From NCBI RefSeq assembly GCF_011634895.1, contig NZ_SIRR01000007.1, positions 372,001-436,000 on the forward strand: a stretch of 64,000 bases of DNA. Direction: 5' to 3'. How positions within the stretch are numbered: position 1 is the stretch's first letter; every line of letters starts with the position of its first letter. The position numbers were made by a program, and so were the translations under genes. Source of the stretch: Rheinheimera pleomorphica (GTDB lineage: Bacteria > Pseudomonadota > Gammaproteobacteria > Enterobacterales > Alteromonadaceae). This document shows, piece by piece, positions 34,382-42,796 of this stretch. The notes below the pieces were generated by a model. The model made no database searches. It was not told the origin of the DNA and saw only the letters and a program-made list of their open reading frames with translations.

Positions 34382-36087
34382 TCCAACGCTTCTCGCAGCG
34401 TGGGATAAAAACTCAGCACTGCCGTTATCGGTTGAATGCCAGCACGGGCCAGCGTTTTTAGTGGCTGAAATTGCAAATCAGCAATCATTAACTCGGTATG
34501 GTTTCTCTGGCATTTGCTAATCAGCTTATTCAGTGCCGCCAGACCGCCGGCGTCTAACAGCGGTACGCCATCCATATACAGCACTATGCCTTTGCTGTGG
34601 TCAGTTAAGCGGGCTATGTCAGCAAAAATACGGTCGGCGGCAGCAAAAAACAGTGGCCCGCTGATCTTCAATACCTGCCAGCCCTCGGGAACCGGCTGCT
34701 CTACCTGTTTACGGTTGTTGCTGATGTCGGTGACTTTGCTCATTTCGGCAATTTCTTTGACAAACAGCAGCGCGGCCAAAAGAATGCCAGCGGTAATGGC
34801 AATCACCATATCAAACAGCACGGTCAGGCTAAAGCAGGTGATAAACACCCAGATATCACTTTTTGGTGCTGTTTTTAGCAAGTGTAAGGCTTTAGGCGCT
34901 TCACTCATATTCCAGGCCACCATCACCAGCAAAGCCGCCAGTGCCGCCATGGGCACATAAGACAGCAGCTGCGCTAATAAGACTAAGCCCAGCAGCACTA
35001 CCATGGCATGTACCATGGCCGCAATGGGCGACTGGGCACCGGCTTTATAGTTAGCCGACGAACGCGCCAGTGCGGCGGTAGCGGTAATGCCGCCGAAAAA
35101 CGGCGTGATAATATTGCCAATACCCTGGCCGAATAACTCGCTGTTGGCGCTGTGGCGCCGGCCCGACATGCCATCCAGCACGACGGCACATAACAGGGAT
35201 TCAATCGCGCCTAGCATCGCTATGGCAAAAGCGGCCGCCAGTAAGTCTTTTACCAGTTGCCAGCTAAACGTCAGCATTTGACCGTCTGGCCCCGGGCGTA
35301 ACCAGGGCCAGTCAAAATAGGGTAAATAGGGCGGAATACCATCGCCGCTGCTGCCATCTTCAGCGGTGTAACTAAAACGCGAGCCTATGGTGTCCAGCTC
35401 AACACCGCTGCTAATTAACAGTAGTGCCAGCAGGGTGCCAACAAACAGTGCCGGCAAATGGGCCGGTATCACGGTTTTTAATTTTGGCCATAGCAGCATG
35501 ACCAGCAGAGTACTGGTTGCGACAATCAGGCTGGGAACAGACAGCAGCGGTAACTGCCGGGCCAGTAGCGCGACTTTCTCAACATAGTGCTCTGGCATAT
35601 GGCTAATGGCGAGGCCAAAAAAGTCGTTAATTTGTAACGTAGCGATCACCACAGCAATGCCAGCGGTAAAGCCCAGCGTAACGGATTCAGGAATATACTC
35701 AATTAAACGGCCCAGCCGAAACATGGCCATCAGCAGCAGCAAGAATCCGGATAACACCGTGGCGATGAGTAAGCCGCTTAAGCCGTATTTCAGCGCCACC
35801 GGGTACAGAATAACGACAAAAGCCGCGGTCGGGCCGCTGATGCTGTACCGCGAGCCGCCGCTAAGGGCAATAACGAAGCCAGCAATAATCGCTGTGTATA
35901 AACCATATTGCGGCGCTACGCCCGAGGCAATCGCCAGTGCCATTGCCAGTGGTATGGCAATAATGCCGACGGTGACACCGGCCAGCAGATCTTTGCCCAG
36001 TTTATTCAGGTTATAGCCTTCGGCCAGCACGTCACGCAGCGCATGGCCAAGGCGCAGGGAAAACAGATGGGAACGGTCTGACACCAC
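34351..36087 (-). CDS. SulP family anion transporter with STAS domain
   Basis: 578 residues. Ten or more hydrophobic helices with the SulP signature AGVTVGIIAIPLAMALAIASGVAPQYGLYTAIIAGFV precede a C-terminal STAS domain (about 455-570), in which GIVLYMDGVPLLDAGGLAALNKL is the conserved strand-helix. Family members carry sulfate, bicarbonate, or other anions across the inner membrane. No carbonic anhydrase or sulfur gene is adjacent, so substrate is open. The start is not strongly marked. Its stop lies within the last codons of the convergent LacI-type gene. Confidence 0.9.
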   Translation of the reverse strand: MVSDRSHLFSLRLGHALRDVLAEGYNLNKLGKDLLAGVTVGIIAIPLAMALAIASGVAPQYGLYTAIIAGFVIALSGGSRYSISGPTAAFVVILYPVALKYGLSGLLIATVLSGFLLLLMAMFRLGRLIEYIPESVTLGFTAGIAVVIATLQINDFFGLAISHMPEHYVEKVALLARQLPLLSVPSLIVATSTLLVMLLWPKLKTVIPAHLPALFVGTLLALLLISSGVELDTIGSRFSYTAEDGSSGDGIPPYLPYFDWPWLRPGPDGQMLTFSWQLVKDLLAAAFAIAMLGAIESLLCAVVLDGMSGRRHSANSELFGQGIGNIITPFFGGITATAALARSSANYKAGAQSPIAAMVHAMVVLLGLVLLAQLLSYVPMAALAALLVMVAWNMSEAPKALHLLKTAPKSDIWVFITCFSLTVLFDMVIAITAGILLAALLFVKEIAEMSKVTDISNNRKQVEQPVPEGWQVLKISGPLFFAAADRIFADIARLTDHSKGIVLYMDGVPLLDAGGLAALNKLISKCQRNHTELMIADLQFQPLKTLARAGIQPITAVLSFYPTLREALDQLDARAPQD

Positions 36088-36171
36088 AACTCCGCTACAG
36101 CAGAACAGGTGCTGTTAGTTTAGCAAAGTGTGATGCAGCTGAGTATGCGCTATTAGTCTGAAAGCAAATAA

Positions 36172-36201
36172 AAAACCGCCGCTAAGCCAGCCGGCGGTTT
36201 T
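36172..36201 (-). terminator. Rho-independent terminator of the GH13 gene
   Basis: Read on the minus strand, AAAACCGCCG and CGGCGGTTTT pair perfectly around a 10-base loop, followed by TTATTTG. The hairpin begins 18 bp after the stop of the amylase gene that ends at 36219. Confidence 0.88.
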
Positions 36202-36218
36202 CTGTATAGTATGACAAC

Positions 36219-37940
36219 TTAACGCGTGCTGTTTAAGATCAGCAAACCATGCGCAGCCAAAGTGTTGCCATCAAGATCATAGGCCCAACTGGCGCTTAAA
36301 CCGCTTTGCTCAATAGCGCTGATATCGGCTGCTGCGTCGCTCAGGTTAAGCACAAACAGCGTTTTACTACCGTTTAGCTCGCGCGTAATTTGCACCAGGC
36401 CATTTTCCAATTGCTGCACATTGTAACTGCCATCGGTGCTAAGCTCTGGCCGTTGTTTTTTCTGTGCAATAAGTAGCTTATACAGCTGCCAGACAGAATC
36501 CGCTTGCGCTTGCTGCGCCGCCACACTGCGATCGGCTGCGCTTAGTTGTGCGCTAAGAAAATCCGGGTACCAGTTCGGGAAGTTATTGCCAAACAGTTCC
36601 AGCTGTTCTACCCAGCTATTGTCGTTTTGCGTAAAACCGGCTTGCGGGTTGTTATCCCATAGCATAGGCGCACGTTTATACACATCATGGCCGGTGCCGC
36701 CCTGGGTTAAGCCAATTTCTTCACCGTAATAAATGTAGGGTGTACCGGGCGAGCTAAACAGCATGGCCGCCGCCAGCTTGGCTTTGGCATCATGTTGCTG
36801 CAGCTGATAAGCAATCCGCTCCTGATCGTGGTTGGTTAAAAACGGCGCAAAAAAGCTCAGTGGTGCCACTGAGTCGGCACGCTGCTTAACATTGCGCTGC
36901 AAAATGCCGGCATCGGCTACTTTGGCGGTGTTTGAATTCATGGTGCCAAACTGGGCTTCGCCACTGGCATCGGGCTTTAGCAGGCCAAGAATGTTATAGC
37001 CGACTTCAAAATCAAAGCCCTGATCTAAGCCTTTACCCTCGCCGAAATAGCGCGCTGCAATGGGAATATCCACCCAGGCTTCGCCGACTAAATAGGCTTC
37101 TGGATTAACGCTTTTCACGTACTGGTTAAAGTCTTGCCAGTAGCCGATGGTATCTAAGGTGTCGGCCTGTGCATCCGGGCCACCTTCCATGGCAAAGCGC
37201 ACCGCATCTAAACGAAAACCGGCCACGCCTTTATCCAGCCAGAATTTGGCCATCTTTTTCATTTCGGCGACCACATCGGGATGGTGCAGGTTAAGGTCTG
37301 GCTGGCTGGCACCAAAGGCAGCATAGTAATAAGCGTTGCGCTGCGCATTGTAATGCCACACCGCCTCGGGCTGGTCGTTATCGCTCCAGGCATGGCCCCA
37401 GCCGCTGCCGGCTGCAGGCATAGTGTCACGCCAGATAAAATAATCTTTGTATGGCGCCTCACCTGCAGCTGAGCGTTTAAACCAGTCATGCTCGCTGGAG
37501 ATATGGTTAATCACCAAATCCAGAATCACCTTCATGCCCTTGGCGTCGGCGGCTTGGATAAAGGCTTCGAATTCTTCCATGCTGCCATAGTCGCTCTCTA
37601 CCTGATAAAACTCAGTAAAGTCGTAACCGTGGTATGAGGGCGCTTCAAACATCGGCGTTAGCCACAGCGCCGTTACGCCCAAATCCTGCAAATAGGGCAG
37701 CTTGGCGGTCATGCCGTTAAAATCGCCATGGCCATCGGCGTTGGTGTCATAAAAGCTGCGCGGCCAAATTTGATAAAACACCGCCTCCTGCCACCAGGGG
37801 CTGGCACTAACACGGGGTATGTCGCTGGCCACTTGCTGTGATTCAGCTGCTGCGGTAGTGGTTTGCGTTTGACTGGTTTCGGGTTGGCAGCCAGCCAGTA
37901 ATAAAGACAGCGCCAGTGCGCTTAGGTTAAAGCGTTTCAT
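36219..37940 (-). CDS. Alpha-amylase family lipoprotein, GH13 (alpha-glucosidase-like)
   Basis: 573 residues. The lipobox LLLAGC puts Cys18 at the mature end, and a Gln/Thr-rich linker follows. FYQIWPRSFYDTNADGHGD opens the barrel. Region I is DLVINH (141-146), region II GFRLDAVRF with nucleophile Asp245, region III LVGEAW with acid Glu287, and region IV LTNHDQE with His371-Asp372. These fit the oligo-alpha-glucosidase-like or alpha-amylase branch. It probably acts on maltodextrin at the outer membrane or in the periplasm. It is divergent from the MFS sugar carrier, and both face the palindrome at 38.04 kb. Confidence 0.9.
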   Translation of the reverse strand: MKRFNLSALALSLLLAGCQPETSQTQTTTAAAESQQVASDIPRVSASPWWQEAVFYQIWPRSFYDTNADGHGDFNGMTAKLPYLQDLGVTALWLTPMFEAPSYHGYDFTEFYQVESDYGSMEEFEAFIQAADAKGMKVILDLVINHISSEHDWFKRSAAGEAPYKDYFIWRDTMPAAGSGWGHAWSDNDQPEAVWHYNAQRNAYYYAAFGASQPDLNLHHPDVVAEMKKMAKFWLDKGVAGFRLDAVRFAMEGGPDAQADTLDTIGYWQDFNQYVKSVNPEAYLVGEAWVDIPIAARYFGEGKGLDQGFDFEVGYNILGLLKPDASGEAQFGTMNSNTAKVADAGILQRNVKQRADSVAPLSFFAPFLTNHDQERIAYQLQQHDAKAKLAAAMLFSSPGTPYIYYGEEIGLTQGGTGHDVYKRAPMLWDNNPQAGFTQNDNSWVEQLELFGNNFPNWYPDFLSAQLSAADRSVAAQQAQADSVWQLYKLLIAQKKQRPELSTDGSYNVQQLENGLVQITRELNGSKTLFVLNLSDAAADISAIEQSGLSASWAYDLDGNTLAAHGLLILNSTR

Positions 37941-38041
37941 AGGGTCCCCGTGCGTTTTTCTGCTGCACCGGCTTAAAGCGCCGATGCACTGCTATGCTGA
38001 TTAAGCCTTGGTAATAACGCCAAAATAGTGCAACAACAAGA

Positions 38042-38071
38042 TGAATACGTATGCACAATTTTGCGCAAAAT
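38042..38071. promoter_or_regulatory. Predicted operator of the alpha-glucan regulon, with a second palindrome
   Basis: TGAATACGTATGCA (38042-38055) differs by one base from the palindrome TGCATACGTATGCA. A second perfect palindrome, ATTTTGCGCAAAAT, follows at 38058-38071, its centre 16 bp away. The block lies between the divergent GH13 gene (start 37940) and the MFS carrier (start 38145), 102 bp from one start and 90 bp from the other. Near-identical 14-mers precede the amylase genes at 48.1 and 56.1 kb. Binding by a LacI-type protein is inferred from the palindrome and gene content. Confidence 0.72.
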
Positions 38072-38144
38072 GGCTGCTATCGTGTAGCTTAGACCGATCT
38101 GTTGCGCTTACACAGATAATAATACATCCATCCGGGGAGCGGAT

Positions 38145-39611
38145 ATGAAACAACCTAAGTTATCTTTCTGGCAGATTTGGAACCTCAGCTTCGGCTTTTT
38201 AGGGGTGCAAATTGGTTTTGCGCTGCAAAACGGCAACGTTAGCCGCATTTTGTCAGATTTAGGCGCCGATTTATCGTCGCTATCGTTATTCTGGCTGGCG
38301 GCGCCGATAATGGGCCTGCTGGTGCAGCCAATTGTTGGTGCTGCTTCTGATCGCACCTGGAATAAACTCGGCCGGCGCTTACCCTTTATGCTTGGCGGTG
38401 CTGTGATTGCGGCAGCAGCGATGGTGTTACTGCCAAACTCGTCGATGGTGGTGGCCTTTATTCCGCCGATGTTATTTGGCTTGCTGATTTTCGCCATCAA
38501 GGATGCCGCTTTTAACGTCACGTTTCAGCCGTTTCGCTCCCTGGTATCGGACATGGTGCCACCAGAGCAGCGTAACCTGGGCTATTCGGTGCAAACCCTG
38601 CTGATTAATATCGGCGCCGTGTTTGGCTCAATTTTGCCGTTCGTGCTTACTAACGTAGTCGGGCTGGATAACGCTTCTAAAGCCGGCGAAGTAGCGCCTT
38701 CCGTAATCTGGGCTTTCTATATTGGTGCAACGGTATTGCTGGGCAGCGTATTGTGGACAGTGTTTCGCACCAAAGAGTACGCGCCAGAGCAATACTATGC
38801 CTACAAAGGCCTGGACAGCGAAGCACAGGCACTGGCCGAACAGGTGCGTAAATCCCGTAGCCTGGGCGAGAAGTTAAGCGACTTCTGGCAAACTATGCTC
38901 AGCATGCCAAAGATTATGAAACAACTGGCACTGGTGCAGTTTTTCAGCTGGTTTGCGCTGTTTATTATGTGGACTTACTTCCCGGCGGCCATTGCGCAAA
39001 ACACCTGGGGTGTCGGGGTAGAGTGGTATAACGGCGATTATATTAAGCAAATGGGCGGCGTACCGGCGCATATCGCCGCGGCCAAAGGCGCGGCCGGTGA
39101 CTGGGTGGGTATTTTATACGCCGGCTACTCGCTGTTTGCGGTGATGTTCTCACTGGTCATGGCGAAATTAGCTAACCTGTTTGGCCGCAAATTTGTCTAC
39201 TCATTTTCACTATTAGCCGGTGGCCTGGGCTATTTAAGCTTTGTGCTGTTTACTGACCCCAGCATGACGCATGTAAACCTGTTAATTACCCAGGTAGAAA
39301 TTCCTAAAGGCGCGCTGGGGCTGATGCTACCGATGGTCGGTGTCGGTATTGCATGGGCAGCCATTTTAGCCATGCCCTATGCGATACTGGCCGGTGCGTT
39401 ACCGCCGGAGAAAACCGGTGTTTATATGGGGATTTTTAACTTTACCATCGCCGCACCACAAATTGTCTCAGGCTTAATTGCCGGCTGGATATTAGGCAGC
39501 GTATTTGACAACCATGCGGTGTATATCGTGATGCTGGCGGGCGCTGCCATGGTACTGGGTGCCTTGTCGGTATGGCTGGTTAAAGAGCAGGAAGTCACAA
39601 GCACCAGCTAA
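38145..39611 (+). CDS. MFS sugar transporter (maltose carrier, GPH/SLC45-like)
   Basis: 488 residues with 12 hydrophobic helices. The start MKQPKLSFWQIWNLSFGFLGVQIGFALQNGNVSRI, with the block VGAASDRTWNKLGRRLPF after helix 2, is typical of the glycoside-pentoside-hexuronide-like sugar carriers, among them the maltose carriers of Xanthomonas and Caulobacter. It should import maltose or maltodextrin with cations, complementing the amylases. GGAG lies six bases before ATG. It is divergent from a GH13 lipoprotein gene and shares its operator region. Confidence 0.88.
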   Translation: MKQPKLSFWQIWNLSFGFLGVQIGFALQNGNVSRILSDLGADLSSLSLFWLAAPIMGLLVQPIVGAASDRTWNKLGRRLPFMLGGAVIAAAAMVLLPNSSMVVAFIPPMLFGLLIFAIKDAAFNVTFQPFRSLVSDMVPPEQRNLGYSVQTLLINIGAVFGSILPFVLTNVVGLDNASKAGEVAPSVIWAFYIGATVLLGSVLWTVFRTKEYAPEQYYAYKGLDSEAQALAEQVRKSRSLGEKLSDFWQTMLSMPKIMKQLALVQFFSWFALFIMWTYFPAAIAQNTWGVGVEWYNGDYIKQMGGVPAHIAAAKGAAGDWVGILYAGYSLFAVMFSLVMAKLANLFGRKFVYSFSLLAGGLGYLSFVLFTDPSMTHVNLLITQVEIPKGALGLMLPMVGVGIAWAAILAMPYAILAGALPPEKTGVYMGIFNFTIAAPQIVSGLIAGWILGSVFDNHAVYIVMLAGAAMVLGALSVWLVKEQEVTSTS

Positions 39612-39640
39612 ACCGTTCAAGGGGTCAGAGCAGTTGAAAT

Positions 39641-39664
39641 GAAGGCACCAGAGCAGGTGCCTTC
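39641..39664. terminator. Hairpin between convergent genes, probable bidirectional terminator
   Basis: GAAGGCACC and GGTGCCTTC form a perfect 9-bp stem with loop AGAGCA. It lies between the ends of the MFS carrier (39611) and the VOC gene (39671). The T-tract is weak on both sides, so termination efficiency is uncertain. Confidence 0.65.
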
Positions 39665-39670
39665 GTTGTT

Positions 39671-40042
39671 TCAGCGGTGCTGATCCAGCATAATCTGATT
39701 GCCGTCGGGATCTTCCAGTACGATATGCGCCGGCCCTGTTGTGCTGTCATCGGCCCTTTGCAGCAGGGTAATACCCTGTGTCAGCAAGTGCTGTTGAATA
39801 GTGCGCACATCGGTAAATTCAGCCAGGTTTTGTGCGTTTTGATCCCAGCCCGGATTAAAGGTCAGGATGTTTTTGTCAAACATGCCCTGAAATAAACCAA
39901 TTATCGTGTCGCCGTTTTTTAAAATTAGCCAGCCCTGGCTTTGCTCACCACCCATGGCAGTAAAGCCGAGTTTTTCATAAAAGGCTTTGGAGGCGGCAAT
40001 ATCCTTTACCGCTAAACTGACCGAAAAGGCACCCAGTTGCAT
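39671..40042 (-). CDS. VOC (glyoxalase/bleomycin-resistance) family protein
   Basis: 123 residues, the normal length of a single VOC protein with two beta-alpha-beta-beta-beta units. LGAFSVSLAVKDIAASKAFYEKLGFTAMGG starts the first, and GPAHIVLEDPDGNQIMLDQH ends the second. AAGGA lies eight bases before ATG. It is the last gene of what looks like a four-gene unit led by an ArsR-type regulator (31-bp gap to the gene before). Substrate unknown. Confidence 0.85.
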   Translation of the reverse strand: MQLGAFSVSLAVKDIAASKAFYEKLGFTAMGGEQSQGWLILKNGDTIIGLFQGMFDKNILTFNPGWDQNAQNLAEFTDVRTIQQHLLTQGITLLQRADDSTTGPAHIVLEDPDGNQIMLDQHR

Positions 40043-40073
40043 AACCGCGTCCTTGTTAACGTTTTTATCCAGT

Positions 40074-40637
40074 CTAGCCGCGGTTATAGGCTTCTGCCAG
40101 CCAGTGTTTTACGCTGTCATCGATATCGGCCGCGCTGCTAAGGCGGATGCGGTGGCTGCACATGGCGTTAAAACTGCCGGAGGCTTCCAGTTTTCCGGTT
40201 GGCTCAAGGCCTTTTAAATTCAGGCCTAAATCGAGCCGGCTGGCTGTTGAAGGCTGTAGCAAAGCAAATTGCTTATTGCGCCGCAAGCTAACATAAGCTT
40301 TCTTCGGGCTAAGCTCGACATCATCACCTAAGCTTTGCACAAAACTTATCAGTTCGTCGTACAGCGGTTTTAACCCCGCTTTAGCGCCGCTGTATTGCGC
40401 AGCCAGCAGATCCTCTGCCGCCGGTTCACCACCGGCCACGGCTTGTTTGGCGCGGTGGGCAATCAGATTGGCATTGCCATGGCCAAGGCCAAATTCGCTT
40501 TTCAGCCAGTTTACCAGTTCACTGTGTTTGCTGAAGTTTTGGCTGCTGGCCAGCGCCAGCCACTCTGCCTGGTTTTTGCCGCTAGTTTGCTCCAGATTAC
40601 GCCACTGGCTTTGTTCAGCTGCTGTTACGTCGGTCAT
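40074..40637 (-). CDS. DUF4287/DUF5655 family protein
   Basis: 187 residues with two parts. Residues 15-60 (TSGKNQAEWLALASSQNFSKHSELVNWLKSEFGLGHGNANLIAHRA) match DUF4287, which occurs in small DNA-interacting-like proteins. Residues 75-185 (GLKPLYDELISFVQSLGDDVELSPKKAYVSLRRNKQFALLQP) match DUF5655. Such fusions often accompany ArsR regulators and SRPBCC proteins. AAGGAG lies six to seven bases before ATG, and the SRPBCC gene ends 15 bp upstream. Biochemical role unknown. Confidence 0.8.
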   Translation of the reverse strand: MTDVTAAEQSQWRNLEQTSGKNQAEWLALASSQNFSKHSELVNWLKSEFGLGHGNANLIAHRAKQAVAGGEPAAEDLLAAQYSGAKAGLKPLYDELISFVQSLGDDVELSPKKAYVSLRRNKQFALLQPSTASRLDLGLNLKGLEPTGKLEASGSFNAMCSHRIRLSSAADIDDSVKHWLAEAYNRG

Positions 40638-40652
40638 ATGGTTCTCCTTAAC

Positions 40653-41165
40653 TTATAGTGGCCAGTGTTCGGCGCGGGTGCGTTTGGGTAAAATAAAGCC
40701 CAGCTTGCTAAACAGGGCATACATAATGCGTGTGCCCAGTGTCGGCTTACCGGTTTCAACCACGGCTTTTAGCGTGTTCAGGATCATAGTGCTGCCGCCT
40801 TTCATATCTTTGGCGGTGCGGCTGCCGACCGGCAGATTGTCAACAATCAGGCTTACTTCAACACCTTGCTCTAGCTGCTTTAGCTGATAAGCTACTGTGC
40901 ATTCCGGATCGTCATATTGGGTAAAGCGGAAGGTATGCACAAAGCGGTGCGGCGGCTCAAATTCGACCACCTTGCCAATAACTAGCACGTTGCGGCCATC
41001 ACCGGTGCGCATTTGCAGGCTGGCGCCGGGCACCAGCGCCTGGGTATGCAGCCAGGCATTAAACACCGCCGCTTGTGGCTCGTCACTTTTCGTCAGCTCG
41101 CGCCAGATGGCTTCCAGCGTACCGTTTATGACTATTTTTGAGACCAACCTGTTGCTATCCGTCAT
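40653..41165 (-). CDS. SRPBCC domain protein (AHSA1-like)
   Basis: 170 residues of the activator of Hsp90 ATPase-like, START-type fold: NRLVSKIVINGTLEAIWRELTK at the start, VLVIGKVVEFEPPHRFVHTFRFTQYDDPECTVAYQLKQLEQGVEVSLIVDNLP in the sheet, and a C-terminal helix. It overlaps the ArsR-type regulator by four bases (ATGA), a pairing seen widely in bacteria. It is probably a ligand-binding stress protein controlled by that regulator. Confidence 0.85.
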   Translation of the reverse strand: MTDSNRLVSKIVINGTLEAIWRELTKSDEPQAAVFNAWLHTQALVPGASLQMRTGDGRNVLVIGKVVEFEPPHRFVHTFRFTQYDDPECTVAYQLKQLEQGVEVSLIVDNLPVGSRTAKDMKGGSTMILNTLKAVVETGKPTLGTRIMYALFSKLGFILPKRTRAEHWPL

Positions 41166-41527
41166 ACCTTATCCTTTGTTCTTGTTGTTACTTTTTCTGC
41201 TGCAGTCTGGTTTTCTACCGCGTATTTCAACCGGGTAAGCTGGCTGGCCCAAAAGTCGCGGTACTGCTCGCTCCAGCGCTCGTGAATTAATTGTAGTGGC
41301 ACGGCGTTTAAGTAAAGCGGCCGCTCGCGGCCCTGCCTGTGTGCAATCACCAGATCGGCATCCAGCAGTACCTGCAAATGCTTCATCAGGCCAATACGGC
41401 TGATGTCGAACTCGCTGAGTAACTGGCTTAGCGTACAGCCGGGCCGGGCGGCGATAAGGTCCAGCAGCTGCCGACGGCTGCTGTTTGCCAGCGCCAGAAA
41501 TACCGTATCAAGTTGTTGCTCGTTCAC
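41162..41527 (-). CDS. ArsR-family transcriptional regulator
   Basis: 121 residues from a GTG start at 41527, fixed by GGAGG five bases upstream. LALANSSRRQLLDLIAARPGCTLSQLLSEFDISRIGLMKHLQVLLDADLVIAHRQGRERPLYLN is a typical winged helix of the ArsR/SmtB type without evident metal-binding cysteines. It leads an operon with SRPBCC, DUF4287/5655 and VOC genes. A perfect palindrome lies 15 bp before its start and is the likely autorepression site. Confidence 0.9.
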   Translation of the reverse strand: MNEQQLDTVFLALANSSRRQLLDLIAARPGCTLSQLLSEFDISRIGLMKHLQVLLDADLVIAHRQGRERPLYLNAVPLQLIHERWSEQYRDFWASQLTRLKYAVENQTAAEKVTTRTKDKV

Positions 41528-41541
41528 AATACCTCCAATAA

Positions 41542-41557
41542 GTAACCTAATGGTTAC
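41542..41557 (-). promoter_or_regulatory. Predicted ArsR-type operator
   Basis: GTAACC-TAAT-GGTTAC is a perfect 6-bp-arm palindrome with a 4-bp spacer, beginning 15 bp upstream of the GTG start of the regulator gene and just ahead of its ribosome-binding site. Position and symmetry fit negative autoregulation. Confidence 0.72.
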
Positions 41558-41784
41558 CTATGGTGGTGAAACTGTCAAGTACGACCAGTAGAAAGCTAGC
41601 GCCCGTGCAATAGCCCAGTTAAGGCAATCCGTAGGCTAGTTTTTGGAAATTATGTTGAAATCTTAACTTAGCTCTTGTTAAGAAAGTGATTGGTTTATTT
41701 TGAATTTATATTTAGTTAATTAAATGTGTTATATTTGTGCTTGGTTATGGTTAGACTTCAAACTGATTGCATAAGGAATTACCT

Positions 41785-42117
41785 ATGGCAACGCCACAGC
41801 AAAAGCAACATGTACGGGAACTGATTAATACGCTTTATCACCGTGCCGGAGTTAAAGCCCAATTCCGGGGTGAGATAAATGAAGATGTTGCAGCAGTTGT
41901 TGGTCAGCTATTGACGGAGATCGGAACCTGCTCAGATGCGTTTCGTTGGGTGCCTAGGCCGACCGGCGGTAAAGCCAGTATTTTGTGGCTAGCTAAAAAC
42001 ATAACGAAAAGCGTAATGGCAGAGCTAAAACAGAAGCAATCAGTAACCTGCATGCGTGCTCGTATACTGCAGCATAAAACATCATTGGAGATGGCAGCGG
42101 CCGGATTGGCCTACTAA
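41785..42117 (+). CDS. Unknown cytoplasmic protein
   Basis: 110 residues from ATG 41785, chosen since AAGGA is seven bases upstream; a TTG six codons earlier overlaps that site. The sequence is helical and basic (MATPQQKQHVRELINTLYHR, AELKQKQSVTCMRARILQHK) with no signal peptide. I do not recognise it. Its upstream region (41583-41760) is AT-rich, with a long run of A/T around 41690-41735 that could be a promoter. It seems to be cotranscribed with the next gene (13-bp gap). Confidence 0.55.
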   Translation: MATPQQKQHVRELINTLYHRAGVKAQFRGEINEDVAAVVGQLLTEIGTCSDAFRWVPRPTGGKASILWLAKNITKSVMAELKQKQSVTCMRARILQHKTSLEMAAAGLAY

Positions 42118-42130
42118 CTAAGGCGGATAC

Positions 42131-42700
42131 ATGATTAAACAACTATTATTGCTCTCTCTGCTTACCCTGTCTGCTTGCAGTTTACATGCGCAGCCATCTG
42201 TTACAAACTGGCCAGCATTTAATTGCAACAGTGGCGATGTCACCATTACTTTTGTTGATCTACATATTTGCACTAATACCACAACCAACAGCAAAGTCGC
42301 GGTGTTAGCAGGTGTAATACCAACTATGGTATTTGAACAAGGCGACAATCGCTTTGATGCGCTTAGCTATGAATCTGCCGATAAAGCATTGTCTGGCCTA
42401 CCTGCTCACTTAGATGCAGCAAATGCCAGTCAGGCGTTAGACACCTTGTTTTCCTGGCCTGATAGCTCAAATCTGACAGCCAAACAACAGGTACTGTTAC
42501 AGGTATTTGGTATTGAGGCTAATACCAAGCTTATGCAATTTAACAAACACAATATAGTAGCATATATACGGTTAAATGAGGGCGCTGCTGACAATACAGT
42601 TTTTATTATCGTTGGCGATAGCAACAATCTTTACCGCTTAATTGGCAATTTCGATGAAGTTGGCGTACAGCAATGGCTTCGCTCAATCAGTATTGAATAG
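42131..42700 (+). CDS. Lipoprotein of unknown function
   Basis: 189 residues. The N-terminus MIKQLLLLSLLTLSAC is a signal peptide with a lipobox ending at Cys16. AAGGCGG lies seven bases before ATG. The mature part has two further cysteines (AFNCNSGD, HICTNTT), a helical centre and ends with LYRLIGNFDEVGVQQWLRSISIE. I do not recognise a family. It stands between two other unknown genes of the same strand. Confidence 0.55.
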   Translation: MIKQLLLLSLLTLSACSLHAQPSVTNWPAFNCNSGDVTITFVDLHICTNTTTNSKVAVLAGVIPTMVFEQGDNRFDALSYESADKALSGLPAHLDAANASQALDTLFSWPDSSNLTAKQQVLLQVFGIEANTKLMQFNKHNIVAYIRLNEGAADNTVFIIVGDSNNLYRLIGNFDEVGVQQWLRSISIE

Positions 42701-42796
42701 GTTTAGCGCAATTCCTGATGATCTGCAGTTTGAAACTTACGGTCACCTTTATTGCCACGATTGTGACAGCAGTGACGGCCGTAATGGGGTATCTCA

